DNA from: DASRQK01 sp040392005
GTDB taxonomy: Bacteria > Bacteroidota > Bacteroidia > Sphingobacteriales > Sphingobacteriaceae
Length of the DNA stretch: 20,039 bases
Assembly: GCA_040392005.1 (NCBI GenBank)
Contig: JBEBWT010000037.1
Location: 1-20,039 of the forward strand
Direction of reading: 5' to 3'
The notes beneath the pieces were generated by a model. The model had not been told where the DNA came from, searched no databases, and saw nothing but the letters and a program-made list of their open reading frames with translations. Both the position numbers and the translations under genes were made by a program. This document shows positions 8,508 through 15,206 of the stretch, in pieces; positions within the stretch are counted from its first letter, which is position 1; every line of letters starts with the position of its first letter.

Positions 8508-8549
8508 AATTTTCTAAAAATTGCGTTTTTTTACGAGTTTTAGAAAATT
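8508..8549. repeat. 12-bp perfect inverted repeat upstream of the ATPase ATG
   Basis: AATTTTCTAAAA (8508-8519) is the exact reverse complement of TTTTAGAAAATT (8538-8549). The 18-nt spacer contains CGT-T7-ACG, so a hairpin can form. It overlaps the codons where the ATPase N-terminus should begin. It may be an island boundary, a regulatory hairpin, or chance in AT-rich DNA. Confidence 0.5.
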
Positions 8550-8628
8550 ACAATACAACGAATTTTTCTATTTTGTTCACTCAGCGAAGCGGACACACAG
8601 CCCGTATTTAAAATACATTCCTTTTCCG

Positions 8629-8636
8629 TAACTTTG
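8629..8636 (+). promoter_or_regulatory. Candidate -7 element directly before panD
   Basis: TAACTTTG matches TAnnTTTG exactly and ends only 4 nt before the panD ATG at 8641. Transcription would start at or next to the A of the start codon, giving a leaderless or nearly leaderless mRNA. No TTG is seen 18-21 bp upstream, so the promoter is incomplete on this evidence. Confidence 0.45.
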
Positions 8637-8640
8637 CAGG

Positions 8641-8994
8641 ATGCAAATTGAAGTTTTAAAATCCAAAATTCACCGGGCACGGGTTACACAGGCCGAATTG
8701 AATTATGTGGGCAGTATCACGATTGACGAGGACCTAATGGATGCGGCCAATCTCATCGCCAATGAAAAAGTGCAGGTGGTCAATAACAATAACGGGGCCC
8801 GGTTTGAGACCTATGTCATCAAAGGAGCACGTGGATCGGGGGTTATCTGCCTGAATGGTGCAGCCGCAAGGCTCGTGCAGGTAGGTGATATTGTCATTAT
8901 TTTCTCCTATGCACTGATGGATTTCGAAAAAGCAAAATCCTTTCAGCCCAGCGTTGTATTCCCCAGTGATGGAAATAAATTGATCGGATCATAA
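8641..8994 (+). CDS. panD: Aspartate 1-decarboxylase proenzyme
   Basis: PanD makes beta-alanine from aspartate for pantothenate synthesis and is a pyruvoyl enzyme matured by self-cleavage. The product has 117 residues (family about 115-130). The start MQIEVLKSKIHRARVT is canonical. The cleavage site Gly24-Ser25 (NYVGSITID) is intact, as are Lys9, Arg54 and Tyr58 (ARFETY), which contribute to the active site, and the NGAAARLVQVGD segment. It works with panC upstream on the same strand, although 3 kb of other DNA now separates them. No ribosome-binding site is visible and there is little room for a leader. The next gene follows after 32 nt and is probably co-transcribed. Confidence 0.97.
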   Translation: MQIEVLKSKIHRARVTQAELNYVGSITIDEDLMDAANLIANEKVQVVNNNNGARFETYVIKGARGSGVICLNGAAARLVQVGDIVIIFSYALMDFEKAKSFQPSVVFPSDGNKLIGS

Positions 8995-9026
8995 AATCCC
9001 TAATAAAGAATCCACCTCCCAGGCCA

Positions 9027-10214
9027 ATGAAATCACCGGAAGATATCACCAGGTTCAGCCGCCATTTGGAATATGGGACTGGCAGAGCAGTCATGATCCG
9101 GGAGCGTTCCTACTTATTTTTTGGGGGTACGGCTTATCTGGGCCTGAACCAGCATCCCGGCTTTACGGCACTCTTCAGGGAAGGATTGCAACGTTATGGT
9201 CTCAATAACGGAACCTCCAGAACCAATAATGTACAATTGGGAATTTATGATGCAGCCGAACAACATGCTGCGGAAAAATTCGGTTTCGAACAGGCTATCC
9301 TCCTTTCAAGTGGCTATCTGGCGGCCCAATTGGCCGTCAGGCAAATCAGCAATAACTATTCTCCCGATCAGATCCTGTATTCTCCCTGCAGCCACCCAGC
9401 GCTCTGGTTGAATGGGAAACCGACCGTGAACAGAGAAACCTCTGGTGGGAAACCATCCGGGAATTCATTTCCCAGCGAAAGTTTTCAGGAATGGGCCCTG
9501 GCGACCGTTCAGCAAATAAATAACAGTACGGAGGATTCCTTCCTGCTGATCAGCAATACCCTGGACAATGTACAGCCCCAGCGGTTTGATTTTTCTGTTT
9601 TTGATGCGATCGGCCCGGATAAAAAAGTGCACTTTATATTGGATGATTCGCATGGTCTGGGTATTTTCCATCCTTCCCGGACTTCTGTACAATGGCATTC
9701 TCAGGAGGAGTTTTTGAAGCAGTTTCAGGAGCAGTCGAAGCAGCTTCAGGAGCAGCCCCAACACACTTCCCCGCATCCCGGCTTCAAACTCACCGTGGTG
9801 GCTTCGCTGGCCAAAGGGTCGGGCATCGATGCCGGAATCATTCTTTCGGATCAGCAAACCATTCAGGAGCTGCGCCGGACCGGGGTTTTTGTGGGGGCAT
9901 CCCCTTCAGCACCCGCTTTCCTGTACGCATTCCTCAAAGGTGATGGGATCTATCAGGAACAATGGGAAAAACTGAACACCAACATCCGGTTTTTTGAAAA
10001 GCATCTGCCTGAACTCAAAAAGTGGGTCTATATTCCGGATTATCCGGTATTTTACCGTCCGGGAATGCAGTACTTTGATAAACTTGCTGAAAAAGAGATT
10101 CTGATCTCCAGTTTCCCCTATCCCGACCCGGCTGACCAACCCCTGGACCGGATCGTAGTAAGTGCCGCGCATACCCGGGAGGACCTCGAAAAGTTGATTT
10201 CCTGCTTAAAATAA
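9027..10214 (+). CDS. PLP-dependent alpha-oxoamine synthase-like (AONS/BioF-type) enzyme
   Basis: The product has 395 residues and the fold-type I layout of the BioF/KBL/SPT family. FFGGTAYLGLNQHP (about 32-45) corresponds to the BioF segment around NDYLGL. A glycine/serine turn NNGTSRTNN follows, then CSHPALW with a His in the PLP-stacking position. LDDSHGLG carries Asp206 (PLP nitrogen partner) and His209. SLAKGSGIDAG carries Lys263 as likely Schiff-base lysine. The lysine loop differs from the usual T-x-x-K-A-x-G, and a Gln/Glu-rich insert encoded by a duplicated segment lies just before it. It could condense an acyl-CoA with an amino acid (biotin, sphingoid or sulfonolipid type) or have drifted to another role; no biotin genes are nearby, so I assign no symbol. 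It follows panD by 32 nt. Confidence 0.8.
   Translation: MKSPEDITRFSRHLEYGTGRAVMIRERSYLFFGGTAYLGLNQHPGFTALFREGLQRYGLNNGTSRTNNVQLGIYDAAEQHAAEKFGFEQAILLSSGYLAAQLAVRQISNNYSPDQILYSPCSHPALWLNGKPTVNRETSGGKPSGNSFPSESFQEWALATVQQINNSTEDSFLLISNTLDNVQPQRFDFSVFDAIGPDKKVHFILDDSHGLGIFHPSRTSVQWHSQEEFLKQFQEQSKQLQEQPQHTSPHPGFKLTVVASLAKGSGIDAGIILSDQQTIQELRRTGVFVGASPSAPAFLYAFLKGDGIYQEQWEKLNTNIRFFEKHLPELKKWVYIPDYPVFYRPGMQYFDKLAEKEILISSFPYPDPADQPLDRIVVSAAHTREDLEKLISCLK
9717..9755 (+). repeat. In-frame 21-bp-period duplication in the AONS-like gene
   Basis: AAGCAGTTTCAGGAGCAG (9717-9734) recurs as AAGCAGCTTCAGGAGCAG (9738-9755) with one mismatch, separated by TCG. It encodes KQFQEQS-KQLQEQP, a polar insert between the HGLG motif and the PLP-lysine loop. 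It is probably a surface loop grown by slippage. Confidence 0.8.
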
Positions 10215-10305
10215 CCTGAGCTGACAAAAAACAATCGCACTCGGGGTTACTTAAACATAATATTGGAATTGCTGGATTAGCATTAATCAAGGAGCAGCAA
10301 AAGGA

Positions 10306-11367
10306 TCAGAGGAGCAGCGCCCCCAGCAAGCGGCAGTAAATCGTCACGCCTTCTTCGATTTCCCGGAGAAAAATAAACTCATCGGCCGTGTGGGAACGGG
10401 CCGAGTCACCCGGGCCTATTTTCAGAGAAGGAATATCGAGCAGGGCCTGATCGCTCATGGTCGGCGAAGCAAAAGGCTGGAGGCCCAGGGCTATTCCGGC
10501 CTGCACAAGCGGATGATCCAGCGGAATGGAAGAAGGTTTCAACCGGGTAGATCGGGGGACGACTTCACATTGTACATGCTGACGGATTTCCGCCAGAATT
10601 TCTTCGTGGCTGTATAATTCATTCACCCGCACATCCACCACAAACCCACAGGTAGCAGGCACTACATTATGCTGGGAGCCTGCATTCACCATGGTCACAC
10701 TCATCTTTACCGGGCCTGACAAGGGAGAAACTTTAGCAAAGCGATAAGAAGCAAACCATGCTATATCGGGTAAAGCACGGTAAATCGCATTATCACCCTC
10801 CTCTCTCGCTGCATGTCCGGCCACACCTTTCGCCACGCAGTCCAGCACCATCAATCCTTTTTCGGTGACAGCCAGTTGCATTCCGGTAGGTTCGCCCACG
10901 ATCGCAAATTCCAACGCACCCAAATCCGGCAATACCGACTCCAGACCTTGTTTCCCGGAGATTTCCTCCTCGGCAGTCGCTGCAAAACACAAATTGTAAC
11001 GCAGGTTTTCCTGCTCATGAAAAGAAAGGAAGGCCGCTATCAGCGAGACCAGACAGCCTCCGGCATCATTGCTGCCCAGTCCATATAGTTTTCCATCCAC
11101 AACCTCCGCCACAAAAGGGTCTTTGGTATAATTTGCATTCGGCCGAACCGTATCGTGATGGGAATTGAGCAGGATGGTCGGTTTGGAGGGATCAAAATAA
11201 CGGTTATAGGCCCAGACATTATGGCCCTTACGGGAAACCTGAGCACCCCTTGACGTCAGAAAACGCTCCAGCAGGTCCGCGGTCTGTGCCTCCTCTCTGC
11301 TGAAAGAAGGAGTGTGGATCAACTCCTGAAGCAATGCTATACTATCTGTCGTGAGCTGTTGAACCAT
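10306..11367 (-). CDS. argE: M20 family deacylase, probable N-acyl-ornithine deacylase (ArgE-like)
   Basis: It is expected to remove the acyl group from N-acetyl- or N-succinyl-ornithine/citrulline in arginine synthesis. The product has 353 residues from the ATG at 11367 (a TTG at 11385 is a less likely start). The M20 di-zinc residues are all visible: SHHDT (His70, Asp72), SNDAGG (Asp101), AEEE (catalytic Glu133 and zinc-ligand Glu134), VGEPT (Glu159) and RSHTADEF (His326). GVAGHAA (His185) marks the dimerisation-domain histidine. It is the last gene of the arg operon, 24 nt after argB. M20 enzymes ArgE, DapE and LysK are close relatives; the operon context decides for ArgE. Whether the substrate is acetylated or succinylated depends on the operon's carbamoyltransferase. 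Confidence 0.88.
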   Translation of the reverse strand: MVQQLTTDSIALLQELIHTPSFSREEAQTADLLERFLTSRGAQVSRKGHNVWAYNRYFDPSKPTILLNSHHDTVRPNANYTKDPFVAEVVDGKLYGLGSNDAGGCLVSLIAAFLSFHEQENLRYNLCFAATAEEEISGKQGLESVLPDLGALEFAIVGEPTGMQLAVTEKGLMVLDCVAKGVAGHAAREEGDNAIYRALPDIAWFASYRFAKVSPLSGPVKMSVTMVNAGSQHNVVPATCGFVVDVRVNELYSHEEILAEIRQHVQCEVVPRSTRLKPSSIPLDHPLVQAGIALGLQPFASPTMSDQALLDIPSLKIGPGDSARSHTADEFIFLREIEEGVTIYCRLLGALLL

Positions 11368-11391
11368 ATGATCTCCATTTTCCAAAGCCTG

Positions 11392-12192
11392 CTATTTTCT
11401 CAAAACAATCCGGGTACCGGCCTGCTGTTGCTGGATCATGTGGACAGCACCGGCCTGACCAATGGAAACCAGGCTGACTCCTTTCATCAGGGCATCAAAA
11501 GCATTGTGCAGCTTGGGGATCATTCCTTCCGCCACAGACTTGACTTTTTGCATACGCTCAAAATCAGCCTGCGAAATCTCCGTGATGACCGAGCGTTCAT
11601 CATTCACATCCCGCAGCACACCCGGTTTCTCAAAGCAATAAATCAGACTGGTTTCATAGATGGACGTCATCGCTACCGCCAGCGCCGAAGCAATGGTGTC
11701 GGCATTGGTATTGAGCAATTGCCCCTGTCCGTTATGGGTGATCGCTGAAAAAACGGGGGTAAAACCACCGTCCAGAAACCTCTTGATACTGGCCACATTG
11801 ACCGAATCATGCATGATATCTCCCACAAAGCCGTAATCAATCTCTTTGACCGGCCTTTTCATGGTCTGCAATACATTCCCATCGGCACCACTCAGTCCCA
11901 GTGCATCACAACCCGCAGCCTGCAATCTGGCCACCAGGGTTTTGTTGGTCAGTCCGGCATAGACCATCGTAGCAATCCGTAAAGTCTCGTTATCCGTAAT
12001 CCGGCGTCCATCTTTCATATTGACCGGCACTCCAAGTTGTCCGGCCAGATCACTCGCCAGTTTTCCTCCGCCATGAACCAGGATTTTTTTACCCGGTAAT
12101 GCAGCGAATTTCTCTACAAAATCGTTTAACGCACTGTCATTGTCGATGACGTTTCCACCAATCTTTACAATCAATAATCTCGATGCTGACAT
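11392..12192 (-). CDS. argB: N-acetylglutamate (or N-succinylglutamate) kinase
   Basis: ArgB phosphorylates the acylated glutamate in the second step of arginine synthesis. The product has 266 residues and starts MSASRLLIVKIGGNV, with Lys10 and Gly12-Gly13 of the amino-acid kinase K-x-G-G motif. LVHGGGK (38-44) is the second glycine-rich nucleotide/phosphate loop, and GRRIT (62-66) fits the substrate-binding arginine region. The overall pattern follows the short E. coli-like NAGK, without the extra N-terminal helix of arginine-inhibited hexameric kinases, so feedback control by arginine is not expected from the sequence. In Bacteroides fragilis the equivalent pathway uses succinylated intermediates. 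It lies 56 nt after argF' and 24 nt before argE in one operon. Confidence 0.95.
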   Translation of the reverse strand: MSASRLLIVKIGGNVIDNDSALNDFVEKFAALPGKKILVHGGGKLASDLAGQLGVPVNMKDGRRITDNETLRIATMVYAGLTNKTLVARLQAAGCDALGLSGADGNVLQTMKRPVKEIDYGFVGDIMHDSVNVASIKRFLDGGFTPVFSAITHNGQGQLLNTNADTIASALAVAMTSIYETSLIYCFEKPGVLRDVNDERSVITEISQADFERMQKVKSVAEGMIPKLHNAFDALMKGVSLVSIGQAGAVHMIQQQQAGTRIVLRK

Positions 12193-12248
12193 ATTGTACT
12201 GTTGTTATCGTTTAGTTTATTATCTGGCTCTATTTAATCCGGCTCCAC

Positions 12249-13238
12249 TTATAATTGCCCGATGATCCTTTTTAATACCACCTGCGCGGCCCAGACCCGG
12301 TTTCCGGCTTCCTGAATGACCAGCGAATCCGGTCCGTCCAGAATGGCCGATGACAGCTCCAGGTCCCTACGGACCGGGAGGCAGTGCATGACCCTGGCCT
12401 GATTGCTCTGCGCCAGACGGGAAGGATCCAGCAGCCAGTCACCCTCCACGGCAGGCATCGCTCCGTAATCCGAATAGGAAGACCAATTTTTCACATATAC
12501 AAAATCTGCTCCCTGCAATGCCTCGTCCAGATCGTTCACCCGTCGGGCGTCGGCTGTAAATTCTTCTTTCAATTCATATCCCGCTGGATGGGCAATCGTA
12601 AAATCGACCAGACCCTGCTGCTGTGCTACCAGCATCCATTCGGCAAAAGAGTTGGGTACTGCCTGTGGTAATGCCTTGACGTGGGGAGCCCAGGCCAGCA
12701 CGACTTTTGGTTTGCGGGCCCTATCCCATTCGGATCTGCGGGGCTGATTCCAGTTTTCATTGATCGTGATCAGGTCCGTCAGGCTTTGCAAAGGGTGCCG
12801 GGTCGCACTTTCCAGACTGACCACCGGCACACGGGCATATTCCACAAATTTATTGTAAAAATCTTCACTGTAATCCTCGTCACGGTCCTTCAACTTTGGA
12901 AAAGAACGCAAACCAAGCACATCACAATAGGCCCCCATCACAGCAGCAGCTTCACGGATATGCTCTACCGTACTCCCGTTCATGACCACCCCATCCTGAG
13001 TTTCCAGTGCCCAGCCATCCTTGTCCATATTCATCACCATCACTTGCATGCCCAGATTGGCGGCGGCTTTCTGGGTACTCATCCGGGTACGCAGACTGGG
13101 ATTGAGAAACACCAGCCCCAGCGTCCGGTTCTTACCGATTTCCTGATGCCCGAAGGGATTGGCTTTCATACCCAATGCTTCGGCAACCAGCTCCTGCAAG
13201 GGAACTTCCACATCCTTCACCGAAAAAAACTGCTTCAT
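12249..13238 (-). CDS. argF': N-acylornithine carbamoyltransferase (AOTCase/SOTCase type)
   Basis: It transfers a carbamoyl group to N-acetyl- or N-succinyl-ornithine, giving acylcitrulline. The product has 329 residues from the ATG at 13238 (MKQFFSV); the frame extends to a TTG at 13289, which lies in the argD-argF' spacer and is unlikely. Carbamoyl-phosphate motifs are present: FLNPSLRTR (44-52), ATRHPLQSL and MHCLPVRR. TWAPH-like WAPHVKALPQAVPNSFAEW and the C-terminal EAGNRVWAAQVVLKR match the Bacteroidota SOTCase family closely. The specificity position is Val91 (NGSTVEH), whereas B. fragilis SOTCase has Pro90 and Xanthomonas AOTCase Glu92 at the aligned site, so the acyl group used is open. 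It sits between argD (71 nt) and argB (56 nt). Confidence 0.93.
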   Translation of the reverse strand: MKQFFSVKDVEVPLQELVAEALGMKANPFGHQEIGKNRTLGLVFLNPSLRTRMSTQKAAANLGMQVMVMNMDKDGWALETQDGVVMNGSTVEHIREAAAVMGAYCDVLGLRSFPKLKDRDEDYSEDFYNKFVEYARVPVVSLESATRHPLQSLTDLITINENWNQPRRSEWDRARKPKVVLAWAPHVKALPQAVPNSFAEWMLVAQQQGLVDFTIAHPAGYELKEEFTADARRVNDLDEALQGADFVYVKNWSSYSDYGAMPAVEGDWLLDPSRLAQSNQARVMHCLPVRRDLELSSAILDGPDSLVIQEAGNRVWAAQVVLKRIIGQL

Positions 13239-13309
13239 CTTTAACTTTCTTATTTTTTCAATCAAATGAGCCACGCACGTCCTTATCAAATGGCCTGCGT
13301 GCTCTCCTA

Positions 13310-14446
13310 TCAGACTGCCTGCAATTGCTTATCAAAGGCGGTCAGGAACCGGTCTGCGGACTCCATGTCCAGACTGAGCGCAGGCAGCAGACGGATCACA
13401 TGGGGTTTCGCCTCGCCTGTAAAAATAGATTCCTGCTCCAGCAAACGCTTGCGCAGGCCCGCCAGCTCGGCCGGCAGATCGATGCCGATCATCAGTCCCC
13501 GGCCACGCACTTCCTGTACCCGGTCAAAACCTTTCAACTCCTGAATCAGGTACCCGCCGACTTTGGTGGCATTTTCCATCAGTTGCTCCGATTCCATCAC
13601 TTCCAGCACGGCCAATGCGGCCGCACAGGCGAGATGATTGCCCCCGAAGGTCGTGCCCAGCATACCGTGTGCAGGCTTCAGGACAGGAGCGATCGCAATA
13701 GCCCCCATCGGAAACCCATTGCCGATACCTTTTGCCATCGTATAAATATCGGCATCCACCCCGGCATAGTCCTGGGAGAAAAACCGGCCCGAACGGCCGT
13801 ATCCGCACTGTACGGAATCGGCAATAAATATTGCGCCATGTGCTGAAGTCAGACGCCTGATGGCTGCCAGAAACGCATCACTGGCCACCCGGATGCCGCC
13901 CACTCCCTGTATCCCTTCTACAATGACCGAGGAAATCTCATTCCCGTGCGCGGCAAAAGCAGCCTCCAGTGCTTCCACGTCATTGAACGGGAGCCGCAGG
14001 ATCGCATCCGTTTCATTGACCGGCGCCACGATCCGGGGATTGTCCGTTGCGGCCACCGCCAGGGAAGTCCTGCCGTGGAAGGCTCCCGTAAAAGCAACGA
14101 CCTTCCGGCGCCCATTGTGGAATGAAGCCAGTTTCAGGGCATTCTCATTGGCCTCTGCCCCCGAATTGCACAGAAACAACTGGTAATCCGGTCTTCCGCT
14201 GACACGCCCCAGCAAACTGGCCAGCTCGGCCTGCAATGGGATTTCTATGGAATTTGAATAGAATCCCAATTGCTGCAATTGCCTGCTGACCCGCTCCACA
14301 TAATGGGGATGGCTGTGCCCGATGGAAATCACCGCATGCCCCCCGTACAGATCCAGATATTCCCGGCCGTTTTTGTCCCATACCAAACTTCCCCGGCCTT
14401 TCGCGATCTCGATCGGCTGGATCGGATATACATCAAATAGCTTCAT
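13310..14446 (-). CDS. argD: Acylornithine aminotransferase
   Basis: ArgD is the class III PLP aminotransferase that converts N-acyl-glutamate semialdehyde to N-acyl-ornithine with glutamate as donor. From the ATG at 14446 (MKLFDVYPIQP) the product has 378 residues; the frame stays open upstream, but that part runs through the promoter and is not coding. Motifs: GGHAVISIGHSHP (36-48), NSGAEANENALKLA (94-107), FTGAFHGRT (119-127), and ADSVQCGYGRSG (209-220) with Asp210 as PLP-nitrogen partner; the usual Glu after it is Ser here, which I recall as common in Bacteroidota ArgD. MAKGIGNGFP holds the Schiff-base Lys239. It is the first gene of the operon, immediately downstream of a consensus promoter with a short leader of about 20 nt. 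ArgC, ArgG and ArgH are not in the window. Confidence 0.95.
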   Translation of the reverse strand: MKLFDVYPIQPIEIAKGRGSLVWDKNGREYLDLYGGHAVISIGHSHPHYVERVSRQLQQLGFYSNSIEIPLQAELASLLGRVSGRPDYQLFLCNSGAEANENALKLASFHNGRRKVVAFTGAFHGRTSLAVAATDNPRIVAPVNETDAILRLPFNDVEALEAAFAAHGNEISSVIVEGIQGVGGIRVASDAFLAAIRRLTSAHGAIFIADSVQCGYGRSGRFFSQDYAGVDADIYTMAKGIGNGFPMGAIAIAPVLKPAHGMLGTTFGGNHLACAAALAVLEVMESEQLMENATKVGGYLIQELKGFDRVQEVRGRGLMIGIDLPAELAGLRKRLLEQESIFTGEAKPHVIRLLPALSLDMESADRFLTAFDKQLQAV

Positions 14447-14467
14447 CTCTCTAAAGTCAATAGCGGA

Positions 14468-14500
14468 CAAATATACTTCTTGTTGAAGGTAATTCACAAA
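14468..14500 (-). promoter_or_regulatory. Promoter of the arg operon
   Basis: On the minus strand TATATTTG (14468-14475) is an exact TAnnTTTG, and TTTG (14497-14500) lies 21 bp upstream. The predicted start is only about 15-25 nt before the argD ATG. No ribosome-binding site is visible, which is usual in Bacteroidota. Confidence 0.75.
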
Positions 14501-14510
14501 AAGTTCACAA
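14493..14510 (-). promoter_or_regulatory. Candidate operator at the arg promoter: 11-bp-period TTGTGAA repeat
   Basis: TTGTGAA occurs twice on the minus strand (14504-14510 and 14493-14499), exactly 11 bp apart, and the second copy covers the -33 box. Next to it TGAAT-TAC-CTTCA, between -33 and -7, resembles an ARG box (TGAAT, 4 bp, ATTCA) but is one base short. Binding by ArgR or another regulator is inference. Confidence 0.4.
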
Positions 14511-14615
14511 TAAGTTTCGGATTTATGCGGGACACCATGCAACATATCACAAACCACCTGCGTCTATTGACTAAAGTTTCGACTGATTTTGGAAATTGCG
14601 CAGCAAGAAAAACAC

Positions 14616-15152
14616 ATGGAACTGATACGGGCCTGCAAGCAGGGAGACCGGATCGCACAGCATAAGATCTATAAGGCTTATGCACGGGCCATGTACAATA
14701 CTTCCCTGCGGATCGTGAAGGATCAGTTGCAGGCAGAGGATGTGGTGCAGGAGGCATTCATCGAAGTATTCACTCACCTGCATAGTTTCCGGGAGGACAG
14801 CAGTTTTGGCTACTGGCTCAAACAGATCGTAATTAACCGGTCCATTTCGGCCCTCCGTAAAATAAAGGGCGATCCGCTCAGTATGACAGGAGATCTCCCG
14901 GTTGCGGAGTCCGATCTGATGACGGAGGAAGAGGGGCCGGATGAAGGAGACAGGATCGAACTGGAAGTGAAACGGATCAAAACAGCCATTGATCAGTTGC
15001 CGGAAGGCTACCGGATGGTGCTGATCCTGTATCTCCTGGAAGGTTATGACCATGAAGAAATCGCACAGATATTGTCGATCAGCAAAGCGACTTCCCGGAC
15101 TCAATACATACGTGGCAAAAAAAGATTATTGCAAATGCTAATGCCGAATTAG
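14616..15152 (+). CDS. ECF-type RNA polymerase sigma factor
   Basis: The product has 178 residues from the ATG at 14616 (MELIRACKQGD); a TTG start nine codons earlier is less likely. Region 2 is clear: the YKAYARAMYNTSLRI helix, then QAEDVVQEAFIEVF, the conserved D-x-x-Q-E-x-F-x core-binding and -10 recognition helix. Region 4 near the C-terminus has LPEGYRMVLILYLLEGYDHEE and the recognition helix IAQILSISKATSRTQYIRGK. Region 3 is missing, as expected for group 4 sigma factors. The next gene encodes a single-TM protein, the usual membrane-bound partner, so this is likely an envelope-linked regulator. It is divergent from the arg operon with a shared 169-nt intergenic region, but I see no clean promoter for it. 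Confidence 0.93.
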   Translation: MELIRACKQGDRIAQHKIYKAYARAMYNTSLRIVKDQLQAEDVVQEAFIEVFTHLHSFREDSSFGYWLKQIVINRSISALRKIKGDPLSMTGDLPVAESDLMTEEEGPDEGDRIELEVKRIKTAIDQLPEGYRMVLILYLLEGYDHEEIAQILSISKATSRTQYIRGKKRLLQMLMPN

Positions 15153-15195
15153 GTGAAAGAATCGAATGAAGGCAGGAATCGGGTGAAAGTCAAAA

Positions 15196-15202
15196 AAGGA
15201 GG
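15196..15202 (+). promoter_or_regulatory. Shine-Dalgarno sequence AAGGAGG before the anti-sigma-like gene
   Basis: AAGGAGG lies 4 nt before the ATG at 15207. Strong SD sequences are rare in Bacteroidota, and the other genes in this window lack one. It decides the start at 15207 over the in-frame GTG at 15153. Confidence 0.65.
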
Positions 15203-15206
15203 AATT

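Noticed and set aside
10211..10252. Weak inverted repeat TAACC.GAG / CTC..GGTTA between the convergent AONS-like and argE genes
   Set aside because: The stem is short and interrupted and no T-tract follows, so it does not qualify as a terminator.
13272..13301. CACGCA / TGCGTG inverted repeat in the argD-argF' spacer
   Set aside because: Only 6 bp with an 18-nt loop; likely chance.
12681..13846. Plus-strand open frames opposite argF' and argD
   Set aside because: They are antisense to complete conserved genes, are His/Gln-rich as typical of reversed coding sequence, and show no family motifs.
14447..14557. Upstream extension of the argD frame
   Set aside because: It passes through the promoter boxes and the operator-like repeats and shows no ArgD similarity; the family start is at 14446.
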